In this document: one piece after another, positions 52,280 to 62,994 of the stretch
Numbering within the stretch: the first letter of the stretch is position 1
Layout: the number at the start of each line of letters is the position of its first letter
NCBI GenBank assembly: GCA_030323885.1
Contig: CM059197.1
Coordinates: 32,877,884 to 32,941,883 of the forward strand
Reading direction: 5' to 3'
Origin: Branchipolynoe longqiensis
Lineage: Eukaryota; Annelida; Polychaeta; Phyllodocida; Polynoidae
Length of the DNA stretch: 64,000 nt
Made by a program: the position numbers and the translations under genes
The notes under the pieces: generated by a model
What the model saw: only the letters and a program-made list of their open reading frames with translations
Told to the model about the DNA's origin: nothing
Databases searched by the model: none

Positions 52280-53210
52280 TCGGGCACTGTATGAAGTAGT
52301 CTCTCCGTCACCGGTAAACTTGTGGCCGCTGGTGCCCACCTCGGTAAGCCATGCTTGATCTCTACCGTCGTCCCGGCACCAGCTTCGTTCATTCCACAAC
52401 ATCATCACGTGCATTATACGAGCCCCTGTTTTGAACCCCTTTCATCACCGGTTCGCCGAGCATATTTGGACCCTGACCTTTGCAGTGAAGCTCAGTTGAA
52501 TTAGTAGTTGCCCGGCGGCTCTCATAGATCCTATTGGATGCCTGGTGAAACTCACGTGATGACCTGGTTTCGATACAGCTGCTGATTATCAATGCATCGC
52601 TCATGTTGCTATGCGATGTCACTATTGCTTTTGGTTAACATTTAGTTTTGTTTATTCTCGTGGACATGTTGATGCGACGTACCCCAAAGCACGGCCACGG
52701 ATTTATGAATGTTGGGACGCTTAAGCCAAGGCCGCCGTATACCTCAATCTCACACGCAGTTTTCACCCATTATCGCTCACCTAATGGTCTAGAGGCAGCT
52801 GAGGCCTGCTTTAAAATTTAAATTTTGTTTCCACAAGATACCCCGTGGTGAATTAATAGTGATTTTTTTGGGGTGTAAAGTTCTTCAGGATGTGTAACTC
52901 AAATACTTTCTACTTCTCAGAAACTCAATTATGTTAGCTTTAGAGTATTATGTCACCGTGGAATTGAACAGTAACTAAAGGCTACGCAACCACCGGGATA
53001 TACCGGCGGTTTTATATCCTGTATTGCTTTTCTAGCTTAGGTCATCATGACCTTGACTGCGCAGTTCCAATGTCTACATGACCTTAAAACGTGAAATAAT
53101 TATATATGTAAAACACGGTTATGTCCATTTATAAATAGTCTTATTCGATCATGTGAATAAGTAAAGTCCTAGTGGTCATATTCGTATCCCCTTAAATGCA
53201 CAAATACCCT
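52280..53210. other. Complex non-coding stretch, nothing recognised
   Basis: No ORF above 77 codons and no family match. The stretch includes CpG-bearing words at 52320-52470. Confidence 0.4.
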
Positions 53211-53218
53211 AAAGCGGG

Positions 53219-53315
53219 CAATCCTTACACGCGGTATGGGGTATGCGGCATGCGGTATGCGAATGGCATAATTCCTCATACACGGTAGGCGGCATGCGGC
53301 ATGCCGCACACGACT
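53219..53315 (-). repeat. GGTATGC/GGCATGC short-unit array, left
   Basis: TCCTTACACGCGGTATGG, then GCGGCATGCGGTATGCGAAT and GGCGGCATGCGGCATGCC. In inverse orientation the same words occur at 53755-53960. Confidence 0.75.
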
Positions 53316-53517
53316 GGCTATATTTAAAAAATAAAAATAAACAAGTATACTCCTTCCTGCACTGTATATGACCAAATATTGAATTTATATCTATGTACCT
53401 TTTTGTAAGTCACATGGGGGTTCCTACCTTTATTATAACAAAATTATAGATAAGTATTCATATTTCTGTGCATATGGTAGCATTTTTAGCTTTCCCGTAA
53501 CCGTCTGTCTCCCGATT

Positions 53518-53561
53518 GGGACGATCCTAACATCCTAAACTGAGCCATGTTAGGACCGTCC
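53518..53561. other. Hairpin 1 (GGGACGATCCTAACAT)
   Basis: GGGACGATCCTAACAT at 53518-53533 pairs with ATGTTAGGACCGTCC at 53547-53561 across a 13-bp loop. Confidence 0.85.
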
Positions 53562-53580
53562 TTTTTGGTCAACAAAATCT

Positions 53581-53637
53581 GGGACGGTCCTAACATCCCT
53601 CGGAGCAAGCTAAACTGAGCCATGTTAGGACCGTCCC
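53581..53637. other. Hairpin 2 (perfect 16-bp stem)
   Basis: GGGACGGTCCTAACAT at 53581-53596 pairs perfectly with ATGTTAGGACCGTCCC at 53622-53637. The loop contains TAAACTGAGCC as in hairpin 1. Confidence 0.9.
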
Positions 53638-53754
53638 TCTAGGCCTGTGTGACCCCTCCACACCCTTGTGTGTGACCATTCCATAATGCTCAGTTGCCTC
53701 TCCTTGTCTAAAACTAAGGGACAAATGTGACTGATGGTTTTCTATTCGCAACCC

Positions 53755-53960
53755 CATGCCACATGCCACATGCCGCATGCCGCATGCCGCATGCCGCATG
53801 CCGCATCGATCGCTACATGGACCGATTGGAAAAACGCATTCACATTCACATTCGCATTCGCATACTGCGTGTAAGGAATGTAGCTCATAGGCTTCAAGGC
53901 ATTTCGATTTTTTGTCGTATTCGCATTCGCATACCGCATACCATGTGTAAGGAATGCGCC
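53755..53960 (+). repeat. GCATGCC and CATTCGCATAC short-unit array, right
   Basis: A run of ATGCCGCATGCCGCATGCCG, then CATTCACATTCGCATTCGC, and two copies of CGCATAC..GTGTAAGGAATG (about 53858 and 53932). Inverted relative to 53219-53315. Confidence 0.8.
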
Positions 53961-53989
53961 ATTTACACCACCACCATAAAGAGTGCCGT

Positions 53990-54590
53990 TACACACAGAC
54001 TGTCACACATTGTGTCACACATAGTGTCACACATACTGTCACATACTGTCACACTGAATGCCACACTGACTGTCATACATGCTGTCACACTGACTGTCAC
54101 ACTGACTGTCACAATGACTGTCACACCGACTCTCACACGGGATCTCTCACAGGTTGTCACAGAGACTGTCACACATACTGTCACACTGAGTGTCACACTG
54201 ACTCTCATACAGGCTTTCACACAGGCTGTCACACAGACTGCCACACATGCTTTAACCGAGGCTCTCATACAGACTCGCACACCCGCTTTCACATAGACTG
54301 GCACACTGACTGTTACACCGACTGTCACACAGACTGCCGTGTACACTGTTGCACAAGCTGACACACAGGCTGCCACATATACTGTAATATAGACAGCCCC
54401 ACTGACTGTCACAAAGACTGCCATGTAAATTCTCACACAATCTGGCACACAGGCTGCCACAAAGGTTTTCACACGGACTGCCACACAAACTGTCACATAG
54501 ACTACCGCAATGACTGGCACACAGACCGCCATGCACACTGTCACACAAACTGTCACACTGACTGTCACGCACTCTCTCACACTCTCACAT
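53990..54590. repeat. CACACTGACTGT minisatellite
   Basis: TGTCACACTGACTGTCACAC-type 10-16-bp units, variable. It is open in several frames (189- and 135-codon plus ORFs, 243-codon minus ORF), all of C/T/H/V composition. Confidence 0.9.
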
Positions 54591-54599
54591 CCCCCGTCT

Positions 54600-55180
54600 C
54601 TCATGCCCAGTTGATGCCCTCCTCGCGCATGTGCGTGCGCACCCCCCCCCCCCCCACTCACACACACAGACCCAAGGCAGCCCCGGGAGGCCATGTGGAC
54701 AGATGGGGGGACTATAATCTAGCCTAATCTGCAGATAATCTTGTATTATCTGGCCATGCTCGTCTGTCATTGTCGGCTGGTCAGCAGACTGAGCCAAACC
54801 TCCGATGAGGCCCCGATTACCATGGAGGAACACGGTTCCCGACCGCCGGCCCGCCCTATCGCTGATACCCGGCACACCTGGTTAATCCGCGCACACCACT
54901 CGCCTTTTGTTGTCGTCTGCTCTGACGTAAATGTCGTCTGCTCGTCAGGGAAGCGTTCGTCATCAGTGCGGTGTCCTTAGGGTTAAAACCATGCTCGTTA
55001 ATATTGTCTAACCAGCGCTTAAAGTTATTTGCATAATCCAATGACCATTATAAAATTGTACACACAAAAAGACCAATACACTGCCTAGATTTGATCTTAC
55101 ACTAGATTTAGATGTTGGTGTCACTCATTAGATATTTATTGCGGTTTGGCGCTTCTCGTGTGACTGTCGAAAATTGGTAT
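54600..55180. other. Complex non-coding stretch
   Basis: A poly-C run (54639-54654) is followed by normal-complexity sequence (54665-55180) with no recognisable gene; overlapping 79-, 96- and 61-codon ORFs on both strands are unsupported. Confidence 0.4.
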
Positions 55181-55182
55181 TA

Positions 55183-55671
55183 CAGTACAACCCCGTTAAG
55201 CCAACCTCGGTTAAACCAAACGATCGGTTCATCCAAACTTGTTTCGGCGGCCCGGCAAAATACTTCCATTTATCATATAAAAAAGTTGGTTAAACCAAAG
55301 TCAGTTAATCCAAAGTATCAGTTATTCCAAACAAAATTGTCGGCCCAGGCCACTTCCGGTACAGTTAAACCAAACTTTCATGTGGTTTTAAGGTCATCTG
55401 AGACTTTTTTATATGATAAATGGTACTATTTTGACGGGTCGTGGAAAAAAGTTTGGATTAACCGATCATTTGATTTACCCGAGCTTGGGTTAATGGGGTT
55501 AAACTATATATACATAAAAAACAATAATCATAGTGTCCACATACATTGTATATTACAAAGTCTTTGCCAAAGTCAAGTCAAAGTCAAACTCAAAGCTTGG
55601 TTAAACCAATGATCGGTTAATCTAAACAAATTTCTAGGGTCGCTTCAAGTTTGGTTTAATGGGTTATACTG
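55183..55671 (-). mobile_element. FB-500, complete copy (489 bp), inverted
   Basis: TA at 55181-55182 and 55672-55673. The palindromic core is on the left (CAGTACAACCCCGTTAAGCC) and the extra arm on the right. The 166-codon ORF (55112-55612) crosses the element boundary and is not a gene. Confidence 0.92.
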
Positions 55672-55838
55672 TAGTAAACAAAACCCATGTCCGGCATTTC
55701 GATGTGCACACCAAAATTAATTTAGCAAGTTTTCGCTTCAAATATATCCAAATGTACACCCCTTAATATAAAATAAAAGTTACTTCACACTAAAGTAGAA
55801 AATTTCATAGCAGTCGACCGGCTATTTTTAGCAGTTAA

Positions 55839-56191
55839 AGCTGCATAGTCCAATGAAAGGCATCACATTTTCGAAACCGAAATGCATGACTAGATTTGAT
55901 TCTATATATCCAACATAAATACTGATGCACTTGTCCAAAACGTATTGCTGCATAAAACAGGATACTAAGTAAATTTGTATAGAACCTGCTAATGCTGAAG
56001 CCTATGGGGTCAGATTTTTGACAAGCAGGCGAACATTAATTTCGCTTGTTTTCACTTTAAATATTTCTTAGGTTAGCCAGTTTAATTCAAAGGTACTTCA
56101 AACTAGGATACTGTAGATTATAGCGACCAAGCTAATATGTTTATCTTTTTTTTTAAATGCCAGAAACTCAAATCCATCGGACTATGCAACC
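55839..56191 (-). mobile_element. TTAA-350, near complete (353 bp)
   Basis: TTAA at 55835-55838; AGCTGCATAGTCCAATG to CATCGGACTATGCAACC, followed by TTGA in place of TTAA. Interior in family order. Confidence 0.85.
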
Positions 56192-56328
56192 TTGAGAAAA
56201 TAAGATGGTAGATACCCAAATCCATTAAAAAACTAAGTTCTGAAAAACACTCAGGAAGTGGTGTTCTATGTAGGTTAATTCCGGTTATGTCTAGCTGTAG
56301 ATGCCCAGACATTTTTTTCTTGAATATT

Positions 56329-57085
56329 TATACTGCCTTTTCGTGGATAAGTCTGAATAGACTTGTTTTCACCATTACACAGTTTGTAGATAGAAAGCCC
56401 AAGCCTATACCTTTACCGACCCAAGGGATTGTAAAGCTGCCACAACACTTATAGATGGTATGAGAGCAACTGGCCTTTCATGGTGCTGTACGGTATAGAC
56501 AGCGGTGGAAATCCAAATTGGCAGAACCACCAACCTTCAGATTAGGAGTCCGATCCAGAAAAGAGTCAGCCACTCCAACCACTCCAACGACTCTAACGAC
56601 TCTAACGACTCTAACAACTCTAACCACTCTAGCCACTCTAACCACTCTTACCACTCTAACCACTCTAACCACCCTAACCACCCTAACCACTCTAACCACT
56701 CTAACCACTCTAACCACTCTAACCACTCTAACCACTCTAACCACTCTAACCACTCTAACCACTCTAACCACTCTAACCACTCTAACCACTCTAACCACAC
56801 TAACCACTCTAACCATTCTAACCACTCTAACCAATCTAACCATTCTAACCACTCTAACCACACTAACCACTCTAACCACTCTAACCACTCTAACCACTCT
56901 ACCCACTCTAAGCACGCTAACCACTCTAACCACTCTAACCACTCTAACCACTATAACCACTATAACCACTCTAACCACTCTAACCACTCTAACCACTCTA
57001 ACCGCACTAACCACTCTAACCACTCTAACCACTCTAACCATTCTAACCACTCTAACCACACTAACCACTCCGCCACGGAGACCAC
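56329..57085 (-). mobile_element. SINE-B with internally expanded head
   Basis: Tail and body at 56329-56569 match 11636-11880 in the same orientation. The head resumes at 57070 with CTCCGCCACGGAGACCAC. Between them the A-box neighbourhood has expanded to a ~500-bp array, more than doubling the element. Confidence 0.88.
56570..57070. repeat. 9-bp minisatellite (CCACTCTAA)n inside SINE-B
   Basis: About 55 units of CCACTCTAA with sparse variants (CCACCCTAA, CCACACTAA, CCATTCTAA, CGACTCTAA). Reads TTL or NHS triplets on plus and VRV or EWL on minus. Confidence 0.95.
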
Positions 57086-57159
57086 ATGACGTGAAATGTG
57101 GGGTATGAATGTTGAAACTGTCGGCTCTGAACAGCCGGTGTGACAATTTTGTAAATCAC

Positions 57160-57495
57160 AGACAGGTGGGGAGATGGGGGGGGGGCGGGGGCTGGGTGTA
57201 GGGGGGGTCTTCTCTCCCCTTAACTGTCTAATTGTTAATCTGAACACTGTGGGGTATTAGATCCACGGAGGAATGCCATTGATGCCTGCCATTAGTGTTA
57301 GTGGCATAAGGGGGTTACTGGGGACACACACACCCTTAATAATAGGGGTATTGGGCCAGCTGGTCACATGCACGGCGCGCCCCAAACACGCCGGAAGCCA
57401 CAGGGGAACGGCGGGCGAACTTGATTGACCCCGGGGGGTCCCCAGGCACCAGCGGCGCATCGCGTCGCTGACAGGCCGACACCAGCCATCGTGTG
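57160..57495. other. Complex segment, partly GC-rich, no gene recognised
   Basis: A poly-G (57176-57187) and a CpG-bearing stretch at 57367-57480 (ACGGCGCGCCCC, AGCGGCGCATCGCG). No promoter-like combination or ORF that I would support. Confidence 0.4.
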
Positions 57496-57503
57496 CAGCT
57501 TAA

Positions 57504-57850
57504 AGTTGCATAGTCCGATGGTTTTGATTTTCTGTATTTTTTTATTGAGATACATATATTAGCTCGATCACTAGTATCTACTTTACATTAGTTTGATGTT
57601 ACTTTATTTTAAATGGGAATCTTTTGAGATATTTTGAGTGCAAACATAGAAAATTAGTTTAGGCAAGCTTGCCAAACCTCTGACACCATATACTTCTGTA
57701 GTAACAGGTTCTGTTAAATTGACTTGGTATTGTCTTCTATGCAGAAACAAATGCTTAATAAGTGCATCAGTATCTGAGTTAGATATGTAAATCAAATCTA
57801 GATAATTGGTTCGGTTTTGACAATTTGATATTTCATCGGACTATGCAGCT
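57504..57850 (+). mobile_element. TTAA-350, complete reference copy (347 bp)
   Basis: TTAA at 57500-57503 and 57851-57854. AGTTGCATAGTCCGATG / CATCGGACTATGCAGCT. No ORF; non-autonomous. Confidence 0.92.
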
Positions 57851-58125
57851 TTAATGTGGCAGTGCAGTTTGAGTGCCCAGACACAAAGTCATGTCTAGAT
57901 ATCTATATAAACATACATTAAAACAATACATATATTGTTTAATGAATAAACAAAATGAATAGAAATAAATTGAACAGAAAGTAAAAGTAAACAAATAAAT
58001 AAAAGTAAATTAAAAATAAGTGTAAATACTAAATATTTAAAACTATGAATAAATATAATGAATATAACGAATATAAATAGGTAGAGATGGATATATATGG
58101 ATATATATGAATATAAATTAGTACA

Positions 58126-58212
58126 AATGCATATTAATCAATATTAATCGATATTAATCGATATTAATCAATATTGATCAATATTAATCAATATTAATCA
58201 ATATTAACTAAT
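58126..58212. repeat. (ATCAATATTA)n palindromic decamer array
   Basis: Seven or so units of ATTAATCAAT / ATTAATCGAT; each contains the self-complementary AATATT. Surrounded by (ATAAAT)-rich sequence at 57920-58350. Confidence 0.85.
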
Positions 58213-58355
58213 GGTAATGAATATTCCGAATATTAATTAACATTAATGTAAATATATATAAATAAATATGAATACATTCAAATATATGCAAATAAATAAA
58301 AATAAATATATAGAACTGTAAATATATATAAATTAATATATATTTGAGAATATCT

Positions 58356-59300
58356 ATCTATTTACTACACCCACAATCCTCTCAATGGTAGACTTAATTT
58401 CGAAGGGGAGATTGAAACTACTTGAACAGACAGTGTGGGCACAGACTATGCAGACGCACACGGGGTGGCGGAATCCTAAATCAAGTCCGACCACTGATTC
58501 ATCCCATTGTTCCGGGGTCCTTTGTTTTCTCGACCCGATCAAATAATTCAACGCCAAAACTACTCATAGACCATTTTAGCTTTTGTAAATCCACAAATAT
58601 GGATACAACTATCTACTACCCTAATATACAAACATGACGCGTAGTATTTTATCGGCTATTTTTTTGCCGATTTAATAACCCCGTTTTGTGTTAATTGTGC
58701 TGATCGCTCTAATAGCACGATGGCTGATTTAGATGGCGACAAGAGTTAAGAGACATCATTATTCACTGATAAGATTAGAACAATGGGTCATTTAGCCGGT
58801 CAGGACGTCACGTCATTCCGCATTACCATCTAGTAATGAAGCGTGCCAATTTGCATTGTTCGCAAATTGCAAATTTTCAAGGTCGCAAATACCACGACTG
58901 AAAAAGGCACAACCCATGAATAAAGGGGTAATAACTAAAGTGCGCAGTGAGACTGATTGGAGACCGGTGTGTGTGTGTGGGGGGGGGGGGGGGGTGCTGG
59001 GCTCGGGGCGACACCTACAGTCAGTCCCAGTCAGTCAGTTCGTGAAGTTTAATCTTCACACCTGGTGTGAATTTGTCGTGTTTTGTTTATATTTGGGTCA
59101 TTCTCTGAAACTCGGCATTAAAGTCTGACATGGAAACCAAAAGTGAACATTTTCCAAATAATAGTAGAACACAATTTCAAATAATAGACATAGTTCATAT
59201 TCACGCGAAGGTTTACATGGTGTGCATATGTTAGAAAAAAAATCTTTTTTTTTTGCCTTTTGATTTTGATCTTATACAAATTGAGCAATATGTTAATATC
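58356..59300. other. Complex non-coding stretch
   Basis: No family match and no ORF above 90 codons. The 90-codon ORF at 58856-59128 crosses a GT/poly-G tract (58966-58994) and is not recognised. Confidence 0.4.
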
Positions 59301-59315
59301 ACTCATCTAACATGG

Positions 59316-59378
59316 TTTTGTTTGTTTGTTTGTTGTTGTTTTACGGCCTAGCAACATCTAAGGTCATATGAGGATGGC
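59316..59378 (-). mobile_element. Solo SINE-A tail (63 bp) with 11-bp target duplication
   Basis: Flanked by ATCTAACATGG at 59305-59315 and 59379-59389. Insert TTTTGTTTGTTTGTTTGTTG to GGTCATATGAGGATGGC. Confidence 0.92.
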
Positions 59379-59399
59379 ATCTAACATGGAAATCAAGCA

Positions 59400-59810
59400 C
59401 ACGTCCAGAACACCATTTTAAAATACACAATAAATTCATACAATATTCCATTGATTTCAATTAAGCTAACAAGATGTCCTACGAGAAGAAAGTTGAAAGC
59501 AAGAATATATTTTGTATAGCTTGGGTAAATGCATGGTGTCAATGTGTAAATTTTCCATTTTCACTTCAGCACAAAAATCATGCACGCATAAGTTTAATAT
59601 ATTCTGTGGGCTAGATTAAATAAATGTATAATTGCTAACATACTTGACACACATCGGCAACACAAATTTTTTGACTGGCTACTAAAAAGAGACAAAATTA
59701 ATTATCTCCAATATAACGTGGAAATATAATATGTGTTCCCCAGTTTCAAAGAATGACCCATTTATCAAATCGTTCAAGTTTGGAAGTGGCGATCTTTATA
59801 AAACAATGCT
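59400..59810. other. AT-rich complex stretch, nothing recognised
   Basis: No family match or supportable ORF. Confidence 0.4.
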
Positions 59811-59824
59811 TTAAAGTTGTAAAA

Positions 59825-60195
59825 GTGGCCAAATAGGTAAGAACAATGGCTTCTTGACCGGGAGGTCGTGAGTTCTAATCCCGGCTAAGTCAAACCAATG
59901 ACATAATATATAAAATTGAAACCTGTTACCTCTCCCGTCCTGATATGACCTTAGATGTTGCTAGGACATAAAACAACAACAAACAAACAAACAAACCTCT
60001 CTTGGAATGCGGCATTAATAGGATATAAGCAAGGACTGGCTTGTTCAGTATCAGGATGATGTGACTGAGTGTGGTATCGGGCCATGGTGCTGGTCCCAGT
60101 GGGGCAGCGCTATAAGGTCATCATTAGTGTGCAATGTCATAAGAAGGTTCCCGTCCTGGTATGATCTTATGTGTTCCTGGAAGGTAAACCCCAAA
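59825..60195 (+). mobile_element. SINE-A, full length, carrying a nested solo tail
   Basis: Head GTGGCCAAATAGGTAAGAAC with GAGTTCTAATCCCGG, body, and a final tail CTTATGTGTTCCTGGAAGG. The body is interrupted at 59935-59994. Confidence 0.86.
59935..59994 (+). mobile_element. Solo SINE-A tail (60 bp) nested in SINE-A, 7-bp target duplication
   Basis: Flanked by ACCTCTC at 59928-59934 and 59995-60001. Starts CCGTCCTGATATGACC and ends in (AAAC)n. Confidence 0.9.
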
Positions 60196-60358
60196 CACTG
60201 TGAGGGCTGGCGATAGCGGGAAGTAACATTTAACTCAACTGATCACTGATCGTTGTCAAGCAGTTGTAAAATATTCCGATTTACAGCATCGGGGGAATGC
60301 AAATGTTCTATTACTGACAGGTGTATGTGACCAAGCGCATGTATGTATATATATGTAG

Positions 60359-60643
60359 GTGCTGGTGGTGCCTGAGTGGGATGTAAATAGACATAGTGGT
60401 GCTGGCAGGGCTGGGTGTAAGGGGCACTCAGAGCCTACCTCCTCCCCCCCTCTGCTAGTAGGATCACCACACTCAGGGTCAAGGTTGGTGGTGGCCATGG
60501 GGGCCATACATCTTGGTGGTGGTAGGCAGACCACTGGTAGTCATGGGGACCAGAAATGCTGCATCCCTATTGGTAGGGCCAAGAATGGTTGTTTCCCATT
60601 GGGGGAAAGGGGTGGGGTGATACTCTACAATGAACCCATGTAA
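60359..60643 (+). CDS. Unrecognised 94-codon ORF (doubtful)
   Basis: Composition is ordinary (HLGGGRQTTGSHGDQKCCIP within it) and AATAATAAA follows at 60650. No domain, homologous copy in the window or splice context is recognised. It could be part of a transcript or chance. Confidence 0.15.
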   Translation: MLVVPEWDVNRHSGAGRAGCKGHSEPTSSPPLLVGSPHSGSRLVVAMGAIHLGGGRQTTGSHGDQKCCIPIGRAKNGCFPLGERGGVILYNEPM

Positions 60644-60699
60644 CCATATCAATAATAAACCAGAGGGCTTCACTCTCTCTCTTCCTTTCTCTTTTTCTG

Positions 60700-61250
60700 T
60701 ATTGATTTCACTATAGCCTGCCTACACCACCACCAATTCAAGCTTTAGCCATTTTACACAATGTTACACACATCAGTCCTGTGTTTTCCTCCAAGAGGAG
60801 TGGGTGGAGTACCGTGCTTTGAAGGATAGGTGTGTGGGGAGAGTGTGGAAATGGTCGAGTTGAATTAGTGTCCTACTTTTCAATTACTTAGTGTTTATGA
60901 GGTACAATGCATGAACCATCATAGATTATGTTAACAAATAAACTTTTTTTTTTTTTGTGACAAGTTTTTTATTCTGCCCATAACGTATAAGCTCCCGTGA
61001 GGGTGCTTATTTTCAACGCTGGACAGCTGTGATACTGGATTGGTCTGGTCCCGTACTCAGGAGTCTTTACCTGATCTTTCTCGGGCCAACCTTTGCAGTT
61101 TTGGGTGTTAGTAGTTTCTATATTAGATTTTGTTTTTAATTTTCAAGTTTTTACCTAACCTGTATATGATAACTTAGCCTACTATGTACATCTACGCAGA
61201 TGACATATAGGCGTGTGGGAGAGGATCCCATCTCATTGTGATCACATGCA
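60700..61250. other. Complex non-coding stretch
   Basis: A CT-rich run at 60672-60700 and a T run at 60943-60955; otherwise no recognised feature. Confidence 0.4.
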
Positions 61251-61252
61251 CT

Positions 61253-61533
61253 GTTTGTTTGTTGGTTGTACTGTTCTAGCAACATCTACGGTCATATCAG
61301 GATTGGGCACAGACTTGTGACAGTGTGCACTCATTGTAACTGTATAGTGTCACCCCACTGGGAGAGCAGGCAGTTGGCACCTTGACCCGATATCCGACTC
61401 AGTCACATTATCTTGATACTGTACACACCAGTCCTGATCCTCTTTTTAGTAATGCAGAATGCCAGGCTAGGTAGGGACAAGTATCAATTGTGTAAGCTAT
61501 CGGATTGATTTGGCTGGGATTTGATTGTAGAGG
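61253..61533 (-). mobile_element. SINE-A, head eroded
   Basis: GTTTGTTTGTTGGTTGTACT at the tail, GACAGTGTGCACTCATTGTA, CACCCCACTGGGAGAGCAGG and a remnant of the B-box side (GATTTGGCTGGGATTTGATT). Confidence 0.82.
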
Positions 61534-61607
61534 ACACACACACATATAAATATAATATACATATATATATATACGAGTTAGGTTCTCCGGGTATACAGGG
61601 GAAGGCC

Positions 61608-61740
61608 ATAGGTGGCGCCACCAGTCATGACACATGAAGGAGGCAGTACAGTGTATAATGTAATACTAATATTAATAATAAGGAAATAATTCCCTCTCCA
61701 GCCTTTATACTCGCATAATGCGTAATACATCACATATATG
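61608..61740 (+). repeat. R2-related segment with AT palindrome motif
   Basis: TAGGTGGCGCCACCAGTCAT, AATTCCCTCTCCAGCC, TTTATACTCGCATAATGCGT, AATACATCACATATATG. Confidence 0.6.
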
Positions 61741-62147
61741 ATAAATATGTGCATATTGCTTCGATTGGGTAACATCCTGGCTTTTGTAATTAACACAGCG
61801 GAAAAAATTACTTAAATACCCACACACAGGCACATAAATATATATAATAATAATAATAATATATATGTGCATTAAGACCAATATTTGCGGAATGCACAAA
61901 CTTCCCATTGCGTCAGATTTCCTGCCGCCGTTATCACACACACCGACACACACACACTGAACCGACGCACTTCCAAACAACACCCCCACTCTTCCACTCC
62001 CATAACGCACCCACACCGAACGGCACCTCCCCCCCCCCCCTCCCCACACACACTCCACTGAGTGGGGGAGGGTGGCAGGGTGGTGAATGCGGTGAGCTGC
62101 TCGCAGGGCTAGGAGGAGCACGGTGGATTGTTCAACTCGCAGTGCTA

Positions 62148-62413
62148 ATGCTAGGTACACACCTACCGTTTTTCCGCACCCACCTACCGTATTCGATCAA
62201 AAATTGGCCAAAAGTCTTGAGGTGTGCACTCCCCTAGCACACCTACCTATTGCGATTCGCGACTTAAAACTCAATTTTAGGGCTAAAAGTGCCTCCTTAC
62301 GATTGTGATTCGCAATTCGAAAAATGAATCGGCCCGTTTTCAGTTTTAAGCGGGTCAGGTCGGGTCACGAGTTTTGGTGCGCGAGTCGTAAATGATAGGT
62401 GTGTACCTAGCAT
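62148..62413. mobile_element. 266-bp TIR element
   Basis: ATGCTAGGTACACACCTA at the left and TAGGTGTGTACCTAGCAT at the right are perfect inverted repeats; further internal inverted words (CGATTCGCGACTTAAAACT / AGTTTTAAGCGGG) occur. No ORF. Target duplication uncertain. Confidence 0.8.
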
Positions 62414-62439
62414 AAGTCTATGGCAGCGGGTCGACAAAC

Positions 62440-62444
<5 letters not shown>

Positions 62445-62485
<41 letters not shown>
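62445..62485. repeat. (TA)n microsatellite
   Basis: A pure TA tract. Confidence 0.95.
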
Positions 62486-62490
<5 letters not shown>

Positions 62491-62994
62491 GTGTGTGTAA
62501 ACATTGCTGAGGGTATACATAGTGGGTTGTGCTCACACTGAGGGTCTATGTACCTAATCACCACGCCACTGAACTCAAACAAGAGCCACAAACACACTGC
62601 CTCCCACAGTGCCCCTGCGACTATAAAAACCCACCACACCGCCTCTAGTAACGACAAACAAATAAGTAAACAAAAAAAGCTAATTTCTTGTCGGAATAAA
62701 GCCTAGGCTGTTCAGAAAGATTAATACCTACCATAATATATTATAACATGCCCTATTAGATACAAGTAGTTCAATTTAGGGTAAGACCGACACGATGTTT
62801 TGGTGGATATTATTTGGTGATAGACACAGGTGAGTTGTTAGTACAACCGAATTGCCCACTATCACCCACACGGAGGACAGGGGGGGGGGAAGTCCACACC
62901 CAGAAAGCCAGTCGTGTTGGCTGATCATTGCCTCCTGCACCGCACTATTTCCTCCCACATACACCGTCGTACCAAAGGGACCGATTGGCAGAGA

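Noticed and set aside
53963..54694. 243-codon minus ORF rich in C and V
   Set aside because: Produced by the CACACTGACTGT minisatellite.
55112..55612. 166-codon plus ORF
   Set aside because: It crosses the left TA boundary of FB-500 and lies on a palindromic non-coding element.
56478..57146. 222-codon minus ORF of repeated VRVVRVV
   Set aside because: It is the 9-bp minisatellite inside SINE-B; each of the six frames is similarly open.
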